From Gemmatimonadota bacterium (GTDB taxonomy: Bacteria; Gemmatimonadota; Gemmatimonadetes; Longimicrobiales; Gaopeijiaceae): a stretch of 34,706 bases of DNA. The stretch spans positions 1-34,706 of the forward strand of contig JAPOYJ010000021.1 of the NCBI GenBank assembly GCA_026706635.1, given 5' to 3'. The notes under the pieces were generated by a model. It was not told the DNA's origin and made no database searches. It saw nothing but the letters and a program-made list of their open reading frames with translations. The translations under genes were made by a program, and so were the position numbers. Shown in pieces: positions 6,898-14,457 of the stretch. The first letter of the stretch is position 1; every line of letters starts with the position of its first letter.

Positions 6898-7344
6898 ATG
6901 GCCACCACTCCACACGGGGCAGGCGGGACCGATGGGCAATCGACCGACGTTGCCGCCCGCACGAACGAGCTCTACTGGAGCTCCGACGCGGGCGTCAACC
7001 GGCTGGCCCGGGAGCTGGGCCTCTCGAAGGGGGCGCTCTACCAGCTCGTCGCGCCCCTCTCGGCTGGCCTTCCGTGCCCGCGCTGCGGGGCCGAGATGGG
7101 GTACTCGAACCGGACCACTCGCGACCGCGGGCTGGTTTCGTGCGCGGAGTGCGGGCTGGAGGACCAGGCCGAGCGGATCCGGGCGCATCGGCCCGCGAAG
7201 GGGGAGGGGGAGATCGAGGGAGGTGCCGACCTCTCGCTGGCGAAGCTGGTGGTGGTATCGGCCTTCGCCGGCGCAGCCGTCGCCTTCCTGCTGAGCGCTG
7301 CACTGAAGAGGAGGACAGGAGAACATGATCCAGATGGCATCTAG
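6898..7344 (+). CDS. HTH / zinc-ribbon membrane-anchored protein
   Basis: The 148-residue protein contains a short helix-turn-helix (about residues 30-52, GVNRLARELGLSKGALYQLV). A zinc ribbon follows with CPRCGAEM and, about 20 residues later, CAECGLE. There is an acidic linker and one C-terminal transmembrane helix (LAKLVVVSAFAGAAVAFLLSAAL in two parts), with a short basic tail. This looks like a membrane-tethered DNA-binding or regulatory protein. I do not know a named family. The start at 6898 has no ribosome-binding site and is probably leaderless. The end overlaps the next gene by 20 bases, implying coupling with the DsbA-like lipoprotein. Confidence 0.7.
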   Translation: MATTPHGAGGTDGQSTDVAARTNELYWSSDAGVNRLARELGLSKGALYQLVAPLSAGLPCPRCGAEMGYSNRTTRDRGLVSCAECGLEDQAERIRAHRPAKGEGEIEGGADLSLAKLVVVSAFAGAAVAFLLSAALKRRTGEHDPDGI

Positions 7345-8098
7345 CCGTCCATCGCAGCTGTGGACGGCCCCTCTGCTGGTCGCTGCGCTCGGGTGTGGAG
7401 GGAGCGGGGCTGGCGAGAGCGCGGGCAGCGGCGACGCGCCCGCAGTCTCCGAGGGGCGGAGCGCTATCCCCGCCTCCGGCCTCACCCCGGAGCTCCTTGC
7501 CGACAGCGCCCTCTCGCGACGGCCCGGAGCCCACGAGATCCCGCTGCACGAGCTGGGCTTCCTGTACGGGTCGCCGGAAGCTCCGATCTCGGTCGTCGAG
7601 TTCAGCGACTACGGGTGCGGGTACTGTCGCCGCTTCCAGATCGAGACCTTCCCCACCCTGCTGAGCGACTTCATCGAACCGGGGCGGGTGAAGTGGAGGT
7701 ATGTGACGTACCTCAGCGGGGCCTTCCCCAAGAGCCCCTCGGCCGCCATGGTGGCCGAGTGCGCCGGCGAGCAGGGGCTGTTCGCGCCCGTCAGCCGTCT
7801 GATCTACGAACATCAGAGGGTGTGGCGGCGCGGCGCGGATCCGGTCGCGGCGGTCACGGCGCTGGCGACCGAGGCTGGCGCCGACGAGGGCGAGATCGAG
7901 GCCTGCGTCTCCGAACGGCGACCGATGGCCCGCCTCCGGGCCGGCATCGCCGCCGGCAGGCGACTCGGAGTGCGCGGGACGCCCTACTTCCTCGTCGAGG
8001 GCGCCCCGGCACCGGGAGCCCAGCCGCTGGAGTGGTGGGTCAGGATCTTCACTGCCATCGAGGCCGAGATCGAGAGCGGGGCGGGCGACGCGTCGTGA
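7325..8098 (+). CDS. DsbA-like thiol oxidoreductase lipoprotein
   Basis: The 257-residue product begins with a lipoprotein signal (LLVAALGC, lipobox cysteine at residue 24), then a low-complexity Gly/Ser/Ala linker. A thioredoxin-fold domain with Cys98-Gly-Tyr-Cys101 follows (VVEFSDYGCGYCRRF), and a cis-proline loop GVRGTPYFLVEG near the end. It would work at the periplasmic face of a membrane as a disulfide oxidase or isomerase. The start ATG 7325 follows AGGAG and overlaps the end of the HTH/zinc-ribbon gene. Its last 50 bases overlap the convergent membrane protein gene on the other strand. It differs from the DsbA-like protein at 1693-2370 in having a lipid anchor and a CGYC rather than CPFC site. 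Confidence 0.85.
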   Translation: MIQMASSRPSQLWTAPLLVAALGCGGSGAGESAGSGDAPAVSEGRSAIPASGLTPELLADSALSRRPGAHEIPLHELGFLYGSPEAPISVVEFSDYGCGYCRRFQIETFPTLLSDFIEPGRVKWRYVTYLSGAFPKSPSAAMVAECAGEQGLFAPVSRLIYEHQRVWRRGADPVAAVTALATEAGADEGEIEACVSERRPMARLRAGIAAGRRLGVRGTPYFLVEGAPAPGAQPLEWWVRIFTAIEAEIESGAGDAS

Positions 8099-9632
8099 CG
8101 GGGGCCTCCCCTCCCAGCACGACCTCGAAGTCCTCCTCGTAGCCAACTCGGTCGGGCGACGGGAGGTAGCGGGAGAGCTTCACATCGGCGACCGCGAGCT
8201 CGCGGTCGAATGCCTTGCGGTCGCGCTCCGACGCCGCGGCGCTCTCGTCGGAGGTCGAATAGACGACGCTGCCGAGCTTCTGCCGGTCCAGACCCAGCTT
8301 CCGCATCAGCTCGGCCTCGACCATGCTCCCCCTCACCTCCGGGAAGCGGTAGCGCAGCCCAGCGTCGGCGGCCTCCACGTCGGCGTTGAACTCGGCCGCG
8401 AGGCGTTCGAGCTCCGCGGTCACCTCTTCGGGCGCCACTCTCCACCCCTCGAGCCGCCGGATCACACCTTCGACGGCCCCTGAGACCGGGAGCCAGCGCG
8501 CCTTGCGCACACTCCCGGCGTAGACGTGGCCGACGAGGAGGCGACGGACGTTGCGCCTCTTGCGGGCCTCATTCTCGGCCCGCAGACCAAACCACCGCAC
8601 CAGGGGGATGCCGAAGAACATTGTGCTGAAGACGGCCGGCACGACGCCCACTCCGTAGAACCAGAGCGCATCGACCGGCGTGCTCGAGAGAGCGGGACCA
8701 AGCCCGAGGACGACCGAGGCGCCTAGGTTGAACCCGTTGAGCGACCCCACGAGCGCGTTCGCTCCCCCGGCGTTGCCGGTCAGCTTCTTCGGGTACTCCA
8801 GCCTGAGCCACGCCGGGCTGGGCTCGGCGGCCCGCACCCTTCCATGGGCGCTCTTCATGAGACCGGGGAAGGCGTAGACGAGCTCGCCGCCCTCGGAGAC
8901 GCGCGGGTCGCCGCCGTAGGCCCCGGTGAGCCGTCCCATCTCCTCCTGCGCCTCGGCCAGGGGCAGGCCAGTGTGCGCGACCAGCTCGGTGGCCGTCAAC
9001 ACGCCCTTGCGGGCCCTGATCAGCTGGAGCACGCTGCGGTCCCTCTGCTGCTGGGTCGGCTTGGGCTCCTCGGGGCCGAAGATGAAGGCGAAGACCTTCT
9101 TGTAGAAGGGCGGCTGGGCCTCCTTCGGCAGCCTGCGGGCGTAGCTGTCGCCGTAGTAGAGGCTGCCACGGCGCCATCCCCGGCCACCGAAGATCCAGTG
9201 GAGTATCAGGAAGTCTCCGAACCCGAAGCCTCCCCGGCGTCCCCCGAAGCTGTCTCGATCCTTCGAGGCGGCGACCATCATCGCCACGATGAGCAGCACG
9301 AAGAGCACGAAGTAGGCTACGAGCATCACCGCTGTCCAGACCTTGAACCCGGTCCTGAAGGCAGACCAGGCCGCCCTCCGGAAGCGGACTCCCCACGGTT
9401 CGCGGTCACGCGCGACCAGCTTCGGATCGAATTGGTAGAGGAGCTCGCCGGAATCGGTGACCTCGAGGTGGCCGCGAAGCGTCTCCAGCAGGCCCCTCAG
9501 CGCCGTCTCCGCCCTGTCGTCGGGCATTCCAGTGGCCGATACGACATCGCCCAGGGTGGCGCGGCCGCCAAGGCGGAGAAGGGCTGCGCGGAGAGTCGTG
9601 TCCGGCTCGGTCGGCAGGGTCGCAGTCGTCAA
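8049..9632 (-). CDS. Membrane protein with repeated winged-helix-like domains
   Basis: The 527-residue protein has an N-terminal winged-helix-like module (GGRATLGDVVSATGMPDDRA, ending LEVTDSGELLYQF). It is followed by a transmembrane helix (WTAVMLVAYFVLFVLLIVAM) and a glycine-rich segment. A second similar module has VLTATELVAHTGLPLAEAQE and ends GGELVYAFPG. There are further hydrophobic helices around residues 290-350, then a third degenerate module (GWRVAPEEVTAELERL to LRYRFPEV). Each module ends in a beta-wing of the form GELxYxF. I know no assigned function; similar architectures occur as hypothetical membrane proteins in Gemmatimonadota. The start is ATG 9632. The 3' end overlaps the DsbA-like lipoprotein gene by 50 bases, tail to tail. 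Confidence 0.75.
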   Translation of the reverse strand: MTTATLPTEPDTTLRAALLRLGGRATLGDVVSATGMPDDRAETALRGLLETLRGHLEVTDSGELLYQFDPKLVARDREPWGVRFRRAAWSAFRTGFKVWTAVMLVAYFVLFVLLIVAMMVAASKDRDSFGGRRGGFGFGDFLILHWIFGGRGWRRGSLYYGDSYARRLPKEAQPPFYKKVFAFIFGPEEPKPTQQQRDRSVLQLIRARKGVLTATELVAHTGLPLAEAQEEMGRLTGAYGGDPRVSEGGELVYAFPGLMKSAHGRVRAAEPSPAWLRLEYPKKLTGNAGGANALVGSLNGFNLGASVVLGLGPALSSTPVDALWFYGVGVVPAVFSTMFFGIPLVRWFGLRAENEARKRRNVRRLLVGHVYAGSVRKARWLPVSGAVEGVIRRLEGWRVAPEEVTAELERLAAEFNADVEAADAGLRYRFPEVRGSMVEAELMRKLGLDRQKLGSVVYSTSDESAAASERDRKAFDRELAVADVKLSRYLPSPDRVGYEEDFEVVLGGEAPVTTRRPPRSRSRPRWQ

Positions 9633-9679
9633 GGAGGAGCTCCCAGGTTGCCTCGGCGCGCTCGGGGAGCCGTGGAGGC

Positions 9680-9697
9680 TTGTCCGCGGACTACCAG
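9680..9697 (+). repeat. Possible solitary right arm of the dispersed repeat
   Basis: TTGTCCGCGGACTACCAG resembles the right end TTATCCACGGACTGCTAG of the dispersed repeat with four differences. No partner arm is evident nearby. Confidence 0.3.
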
Positions 9698-9849
9698 GTG
9701 CCGAGCAGGTGGCAGGGGTTTATGAAGATCATTTCGGGGGTGCCCGCGGCGCAACCGAGGACGTGGCCCGCGCACGCAAGGGTAAACGCTGACAGAACGA
9801 TGATGGCCGGGGTGTAGCCTAGTCTCTCGACGGCGCGATTCGGGAGCAA
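9691..9849 (-). CDS. Possible small cysteine-containing secreted peptide
   Basis: A 52-residue frame on the minus strand reads a hydrophobic signal-like segment (TPAIIVLSAFTLACAG) and then a short tail with cysteines, ending EMIFINPCHLLGTW. Third codon positions are almost all G or C, as in real genes here. However, the only usable start is TTG at 9849 with no ribosome-binding site, and the frame is antisense to the leader of the regulator at 9862. It ends inside a possible repeat arm. It may be real or chance. Confidence 0.3.
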   Translation of the reverse strand: MLPNRAVERLGYTPAIIVLSAFTLACAGHVLGCAAGTPEMIFINPCHLLGTW

Positions 9850-9861
9850 GGAGGGCTATCG

Positions 9862-10722
9862 ATGCCGGTCAGTCAGGAGGGGCGCGCTTCGCTAACTCTG
9901 CTGGGCCCGCCCTACACCCGATTCGAGGAACTCGACCCGGCGAGCCCCAGGCTGCCGCGCGAAGGCGGCTGGGCGATGACGTGGAATCTCGGAAGCGAGG
10001 AGTGGCGAGGCGGCGAGGAGCTGGCGAAGGGTCGGCTAGCGGGCATCGCGCTGGTCGTCATCCTCCCCGAGACCACGGCCCAGCTATCGGTTCTACGCGT
10101 GCTGCGCCTCATGGAGCGGACGCGCCCCCAGGCGGTCCTGCCCCATCACGAAGTCCCGAGTCCCCGCGAGGTGAAGAGCGTGCTCCGTCGCCCCCCGACC
10201 TCGCTCGCCGCCAGCGTGACCGACTACCTGGAGTGGCGGGGGGTGACGCTCAGTGGCGGCACTCGGAGGATACTGCGGCGCACCGTCGAGCTCAGTGACC
10301 GCGTGCAGACGATCGCGGCCCTCTCCAGCAACCTGTACATCTCGAGGCGCGCACTCGGGCGGCGTCTGCTCAACCAGCAGCTTCCGGTACCGTCCCACTG
10401 GCTGCAGATCGCGAGAATTCTCCGCGCGACGATCAAGCTCCAGAACTCCGACGCGAGCCTCTTCACCGTTGCCTCGTCTCTGGGGTACCCCGATGGCTTC
10501 TCGCTCAGCAACCAGATGAAGCGGCTGTGCGGTGTGCGTCCACTCGAGGCACGCCGACTCCTGGGCTGGGAGTGGCTCTTCGAGACGTGGCTGGGCGCGG
10601 AGGCGGCTCGCGGGACCCTCTCCCCGCGGCTCCTCGCGACGCGTCCCTCCATAGCTCCGACTGGTCCACTGGAAGCCGACCGGTCGTCGATCACGCCGTC
10701 CTCCGCCGCTGGCCTTCGATAG
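9862..10722 (+). CDS. AraC-like HTH transcriptional regulator
   Basis: The 286-residue protein has an N-terminal region resembling a degenerate receiver (GRLAGIALVVILPETTAQL, then VLRVLRLMERTRPQAVLPH). A C-terminal DNA-binding part follows with two helix-turn-helix stretches. The first is DRVQTIAALSSNLYISRRAL, the second FTVASSLGYPDGFSLSNQMK, matching the AraC-family pattern in which the second HTH has Gly-Tyr and Phe-Ser. A proline/serine-rich tail ends it. It has a good ribosome-binding site (AAGGAGG, before GCTATCG and the ATG). No phosphoacceptor aspartate is obvious, so signalling by phosphorylation is unlikely. The large BTAD-ATPase regulator starts a few bases after its stop, probably in the same operon. 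Confidence 0.8.
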   Translation: MPVSQEGRASLTLLGPPYTRFEELDPASPRLPREGGWAMTWNLGSEEWRGGEELAKGRLAGIALVVILPETTAQLSVLRVLRLMERTRPQAVLPHHEVPSPREVKSVLRRPPTSLAASVTDYLEWRGVTLSGGTRRILRRTVELSDRVQTIAALSSNLYISRRALGRRLLNQQLPVPSHWLQIARILRATIKLQNSDASLFTVASSLGYPDGFSLSNQMKRLCGVRPLEARRLLGWEWLFETWLGAEAARGTLSPRLLATRPSIAPTGPLEADRSSITPSSAAGLR

Positions 10723-10739
10723 CGAAGCAGACCACCACC

Positions 10740-13700
10740 TTGTCGGCGAGGGCGGGAAGGGGAGACAGGCAGCGACGCCTGCGGCTCGAGTTCTTCGGTG
10801 GCCCGTCGCTCTGGCAAGGCCACCAGCGGATCGGACTCTCGCCGTCTCAGGCGGGCCTGCTCTCCGTCGTCTTTGGCACCGGCCGCCCCATCACGCCCCG
10901 GTCCCAGGTTCAGGTGCTACTCTGGGAGGAGGACGACGGCAAGGCCGTGCGGCACCGACTGAGCCAGCTGATCTACCAGACCAACACCCGCTGCCGCGCC
11001 CGGGTCGTCACCCTGGAGGGCGAGTACGCACGGGCCAACACCGATGTGGTTGCCACCGACCTCGAGGAGTTCGGCGAGCTGGTCGGCGCATCCGATCTGC
11101 TGATGGCCAGCGACCTCGTGGAGCGCGGATTTCTCTCGGCGTTTCCGAAGAGAAGAACCGACGCACTTTCCGACTGGATCCAGAAACAGGCTGTGGGCAG
11201 GCGCAAGCTGGTGTTCGACCGCGCCGCCGCCCGGTGGGCGGCCGCCGTGAAGTCGAACGACTGGTCTGGGGCGCGCGTTGCCGCGGAGGCTGTTGCGATG
11301 CTGGTTCCCCGCGACGAGGCGATCCTCGAGCGCGCACTGCACAGCCACGCCGGGGGCGGAGCGGTGCACGAGGCCGAGGCGGCGTACCGGCTTGCCCTGA
11401 AGGACGGGGGAAGCGGGGGATCTGGCGTGACCCACCTGGGCGCCACGCCGCCAACCGACCTCTCAGGTGCGAAGGCCCCGGCCAGCAGTCGGTGCCCCTT
11501 CCTGGGCCGGGCGAGCGAGCTGGCACAGTTGAAGAGCGCAATCCGCCGCAAGCTGCCGACGCACGGCCGCTGGCAGACGGTCGTCGTGAGCGGCGAGGCG
11601 GGGATCGGCAAGACGAGGCTCGTCGAGGAGGCCACGGTGGACGCACGCCGTCGAGGCTACCGGGTCCTGCGGGGCAGCTCGGGCGAACTGGAGCGCACGG
11701 TCCCCCTGAGCCCGCTCCTCGAGGGTCTGAACCAGCCCTGGGTTGCTCAAGTCGTCGAGTCCGCGGACGGTCGATGGAGGCAACGCCTGAGGTCGCTCCT
11801 CCCGCAGCTGACCAGCCGGACGCAGAGTGAACCAGATGCGCCCGCCCCTCCGAACGCGGATTGGCTAGTACACAGAAGGCACACATGCGACACCTTCCTG
11901 CACCTCTTTTCGACGATTGCGGCATCCAGCCCGATCGTCCTCGTGCTCGACAACCTCCATGCAATCGACGAGGCGTCGGCAACGGTGGTCGAGTTCATGC
12001 AGAGGCGCTGGCACCGGGGCGAGATCACCCTCATCCTCTGCCACCGACCCGAGGAGCTGCCGGGCAACGACGCTGCCGCACGGCTGTTGGCGACGACCGG
12101 TGCCATGCAGGGGGCGACGGCCATCCGGCTACGCGCCCTTCCCGAAGCTGCCGCCGCCGAGCTGGCCTCCCACTTCGGCGAGAGCGGGTTGGGGAGGCGG
12201 GGCAGGGCGCTGGCAGCGGAGCTTGCGGGCGGCAATCCGCTCCTTCTGATCGAGCTTGCCAGGGAGATTGCCGAGCGAGGTCACCAGAGAGCCGAAGAGG
12301 TGGAGCTCCCCGCCAGGGTGCGGTCGATGGTGTCCCGCCGCCTGTCAGCTCTTGGCCGGGGGAATAGACGGCTCCTCGATGCGGCCGCTGTGCTGCGGTG
12401 CCCAGCCGCAGCGGATGAGCTGGCCGACATCGCTTTGAAGAGCCGCCGCGAGTGCCTCGAAGCGCTGGCACGGCTCCAAGAGATGGGTCTGGTGACGATG
12501 GCCGAAGACGGGGCGACCATTCGCCACGGAGCGGTGCGCCTCGCGGTGTACCGGGAGCTGGAGACCAACCTGCGATCGGAGCTCCATGGCCTGGCGGCCG
12601 ACTTGCTTCGCGCGAGCAACAGGCGGCATCCCCCGGAGGCCGTGGCCCGCCACTACCAACTTGCAGGCCAGCGCGACCGCGCGTGCCGCTTTGCCGTGGA
12701 GGCCGCTCGTCCCGGGTTGCGCCACAAACCCGGCGTGCGGTGCACACTACTGGAGGTTGCCTACGGGGTCTGCGAGGAGGCCGAGCGAAACCGCGTGGCC
12801 CTGCCGCTGGCGAGGGAGCAGCTGCTGGCCCGGAGGTTGGCCTCCGCTCTGCGCTACGGGGAAGTGGCGCTCCGCGCCGGAAACACGCTCTCCGGGCTGG
12901 AGCGCCTCGAGGCCCGCCTGGTGGCGGTCGCGGCAGGGGAGCACCTTGGCCAGGGCACGTTGGACGACACAACCCGCCAACTGTCGAGGATACGCAAAGA
13001 GTTGGACCGAGAGTGCCCCGACGCCCGGGGCGACTCCTTGCGGGCAGCCGTGCTCGACATCACTGCCGAGGCCTTCCTGCGCGCGAATAGGCGCGAGGAG
13101 GCCACCGAGCTCGCGCGCCAGGCGGCCATCCTCCAGAACTCCCCGGTGCCCCGGGCCAGGTGCCTGAGCCTTGCCACCCAGGCACTGCTGGGCACGAGCG
13201 CCGAGTCGGCGGGGAGCCTGCAACTTGCCGAGAAGGCCGTCTCCGCCGCGCGCGAGCACGACCTCGGCGTCGAGCTCGCGCTGGCTCTCCGGAGGTGTGT
13301 CGAGGCGCTGGCCGAACACGGCCTCCTAGCCGACGACAAGGGTCGCGGGATCGTCGCGCTCTCCGAGTTGGAGGGTGCCTCGGATGCCGACCTCGGGGCG
13401 CATGTCTTCACCCTGCTAACGCTCGCGGATTGGCACGTTGCGACCGGCAGCCACGCGCTCGCCCAGGCGGCGATGAAGACGGCGATCCCCCTCACAGAGG
13501 GGATGGACTGCCCCGAGATCCGAGCTCGCACCCAGCTCGCGCACGCCAGGCGGGCGCTTTCCGCGCACAACGCCGATGCGGCTCTCAGATCGCTCGGGGC
13601 CATCTCTGGCCCACCATCGGACAGCCCGTCCGGCGTGCGAACAAAGGACAGGGCAGTGGAGGGCATCGCGGCCCCCAGTCGGGCGGTCGGACCTCGCCTC

Positions 13701-14087
13701 CGAGGATCGATCGTGGGCGTCTGGGGACATGCGTGCCTCGAATCGGGCTCGGTCGCGCAGGCGATGGAGGCGGCCAGCCAGCACCCGCTGGCCGACAGGC
13801 TCGGGGGCGAACCAGTGGAGCTGGTGCTCTTCCACGCATCTCTCCTGGCCCGTCGCGCCAAGGTACCCGAGGCTCTTGAGCTGCTGAATCGGGCCGCCAG
13901 CGGCTACGCGCGGGGCAGAAGGCTCTCGTGGCTGCGGGTGGCGCTGGCAATCTCGCGCCTGGGCCGCCGAGGTGGGGCACCCGATCCCGGTCTCGCCGCC
14001 GAGGCCCGAGGTGTCGCCGAGGAGATCGGCCTTCCCGCCTTCGCGCTCCGCTTCGCCCCCTTCATCGATGAGGACGCACCGCGCTGA
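10740..14087 (+). CDS. BTAD / STAND-ATPase / TPR transcriptional regulator
   Basis: The protein has about 1115 residues. The N-terminus carries a winged-helix and BTAD-like module (LEFFGGPSLW through DVVATDLEEFGELV and a helical repeat region). An AAA/STAND-type ATPase domain follows, with Walker A GEAGIGKTR near residue 285 and Walker B IVLVLDNLHAIDEA near residue 398. After that comes a long helical TPR-like C-terminus. This layout matches SARP/MalT-like signal-integrating regulators. The start is uncertain: a long reading from GTG 10527 overlaps the previous gene by almost 200 bases and its N-terminus looks non-coding, so I chose TTG 10740, 17 bases after the upstream stop. It lacks a clear C-terminal LuxR HTH, so DNA binding would be N-terminal. 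Probably co-transcribed with the AraC-like regulator. Confidence 0.75.
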   Translation: MSARAGRGDRQRRLRLEFFGGPSLWQGHQRIGLSPSQAGLLSVVFGTGRPITPRSQVQVLLWEEDDGKAVRHRLSQLIYQTNTRCRARVVTLEGEYARANTDVVATDLEEFGELVGASDLLMASDLVERGFLSAFPKRRTDALSDWIQKQAVGRRKLVFDRAAARWAAAVKSNDWSGARVAAEAVAMLVPRDEAILERALHSHAGGGAVHEAEAAYRLALKDGGSGGSGVTHLGATPPTDLSGAKAPASSRCPFLGRASELAQLKSAIRRKLPTHGRWQTVVVSGEAGIGKTRLVEEATVDARRRGYRVLRGSSGELERTVPLSPLLEGLNQPWVAQVVESADGRWRQRLRSLLPQLTSRTQSEPDAPAPPNADWLVHRRHTCDTFLHLFSTIAASSPIVLVLDNLHAIDEASATVVEFMQRRWHRGEITLILCHRPEELPGNDAAARLLATTGAMQGATAIRLRALPEAAAAELASHFGESGLGRRGRALAAELAGGNPLLLIELAREIAERGHQRAEEVELPARVRSMVSRRLSALGRGNRRLLDAAAVLRCPAAADELADIALKSRRECLEALARLQEMGLVTMAEDGATIRHGAVRLAVYRELETNLRSELHGLAADLLRASNRRHPPEAVARHYQLAGQRDRACRFAVEAARPGLRHKPGVRCTLLEVAYGVCEEAERNRVALPLAREQLLARRLASALRYGEVALRAGNTLSGLERLEARLVAVAAGEHLGQGTLDDTTRQLSRIRKELDRECPDARGDSLRAAVLDITAEAFLRANRREEATELARQAAILQNSPVPRARCLSLATQALLGTSAESAGSLQLAEKAVSAAREHDLGVELALALRRCVEALAEHGLLADDKGRGIVALSELEGASDADLGAHVFTLLTLADWHVATGSHALAQAAMKTAIPLTEGMDCPEIRARTQLAHARRALSAHNADAALRSLGAISGPPSDSPSGVRTKDRAVEGIAAPSRAVGPRLRGSIVGVWGHACLESGSVAQAMEAASQHPLADRLGGEPVELVLFHASLLARRAKVPEALELLNRAASGYARGRRLSWLRVALAISRLGRRGGAPDPGLAAEARGVAEEIGLPAFALRFAPFIDEDAPR

Positions 14088-14149
14088 GGTCCCTGCCCCA
14101 GCCGGTAGCGCTGCACCACCGCTGGATCGCTTCGCTCGCCTCTCCATAC

Positions 14150-14253
14150 TGTAATGTATGATTTACATTGTGTAATCCATACTTTACAAAGTCCAGTTCC
14201 GCGGCTTGCCGCAGTGTATTCTGCGCTTTACAATATGTAATCCACGATTTACA
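14150..14253. promoter_or_regulatory. Array of four 18-bp TGTAa-N8-TTACA operators
   Basis: Four inverted repeats of the form TGTAw-N8-TTACA stand at 14150-14167, 14171-14188, 14215-14232 and 14236-14253. The clearest are TGTAATCCATACTTTACA and TGTAATCCACGATTTACA. Start-to-start distances are 21, 44 and 21 bases, so two close pairs are repeated at a 65-base period. The block is AT-rich in a very GC-rich neighbourhood. TACA and TGTA half-sites also face each other across three bases between neighbours, reminiscent of BlaI/MecI sites. It lies between the BTAD regulator and the M23 peptidase gene. Confidence 0.7.
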
Positions 14254-14273
14254 ATGCTCGTGCCCCTGGCATC

Positions 14274-14366
14274 GCTCTGCGTTCCCTGGAGGACCGCTTC
14301 GTCGCGCCTTGCCAGCGGGCGGCTAGCGCGAGGCTACCCACGGCGAGTCTGCCCATGGATCGCTAG
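14274..14366 (+). repeat. Degraded copy of the dispersed inverted repeat
   Basis: This segment shares a 23-base exact block (14297-14319, equal to 31232-31254, around GTCGCGCCTTGCCAGC) with the intact copy. It also shares GCGCGAGGCTACCCACGG and a right-end-like CCCATGGATCGCTAG. The left end is missing or unrecognisable. It lies just upstream of the M23 peptidase gene, in the plus orientation. Confidence 0.65.
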
Positions 14367-14457
14367 CCCTCGCGCCGGGAACCGGATAGCTTCCGGTTCC
14401 CGGCGGGCGACCAGTACCGCGGGCTGCAGCCGTCCCCAACACCCCAAGGGCTTCAGA

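Noticed and set aside
10527-10739. N-terminal extension of the BTAD regulator inside the AraC-like gene
   Set aside because: The peptide is low-complexity and out of frame with a clear gene; the extension would overlap by almost 200 bases.
14206-14457. N-terminal extension of the M23 peptidase reading
   Set aside because: It runs through the operator array and the repeat remnant and has no protein-like composition; the conserved part begins near 14458-14518.
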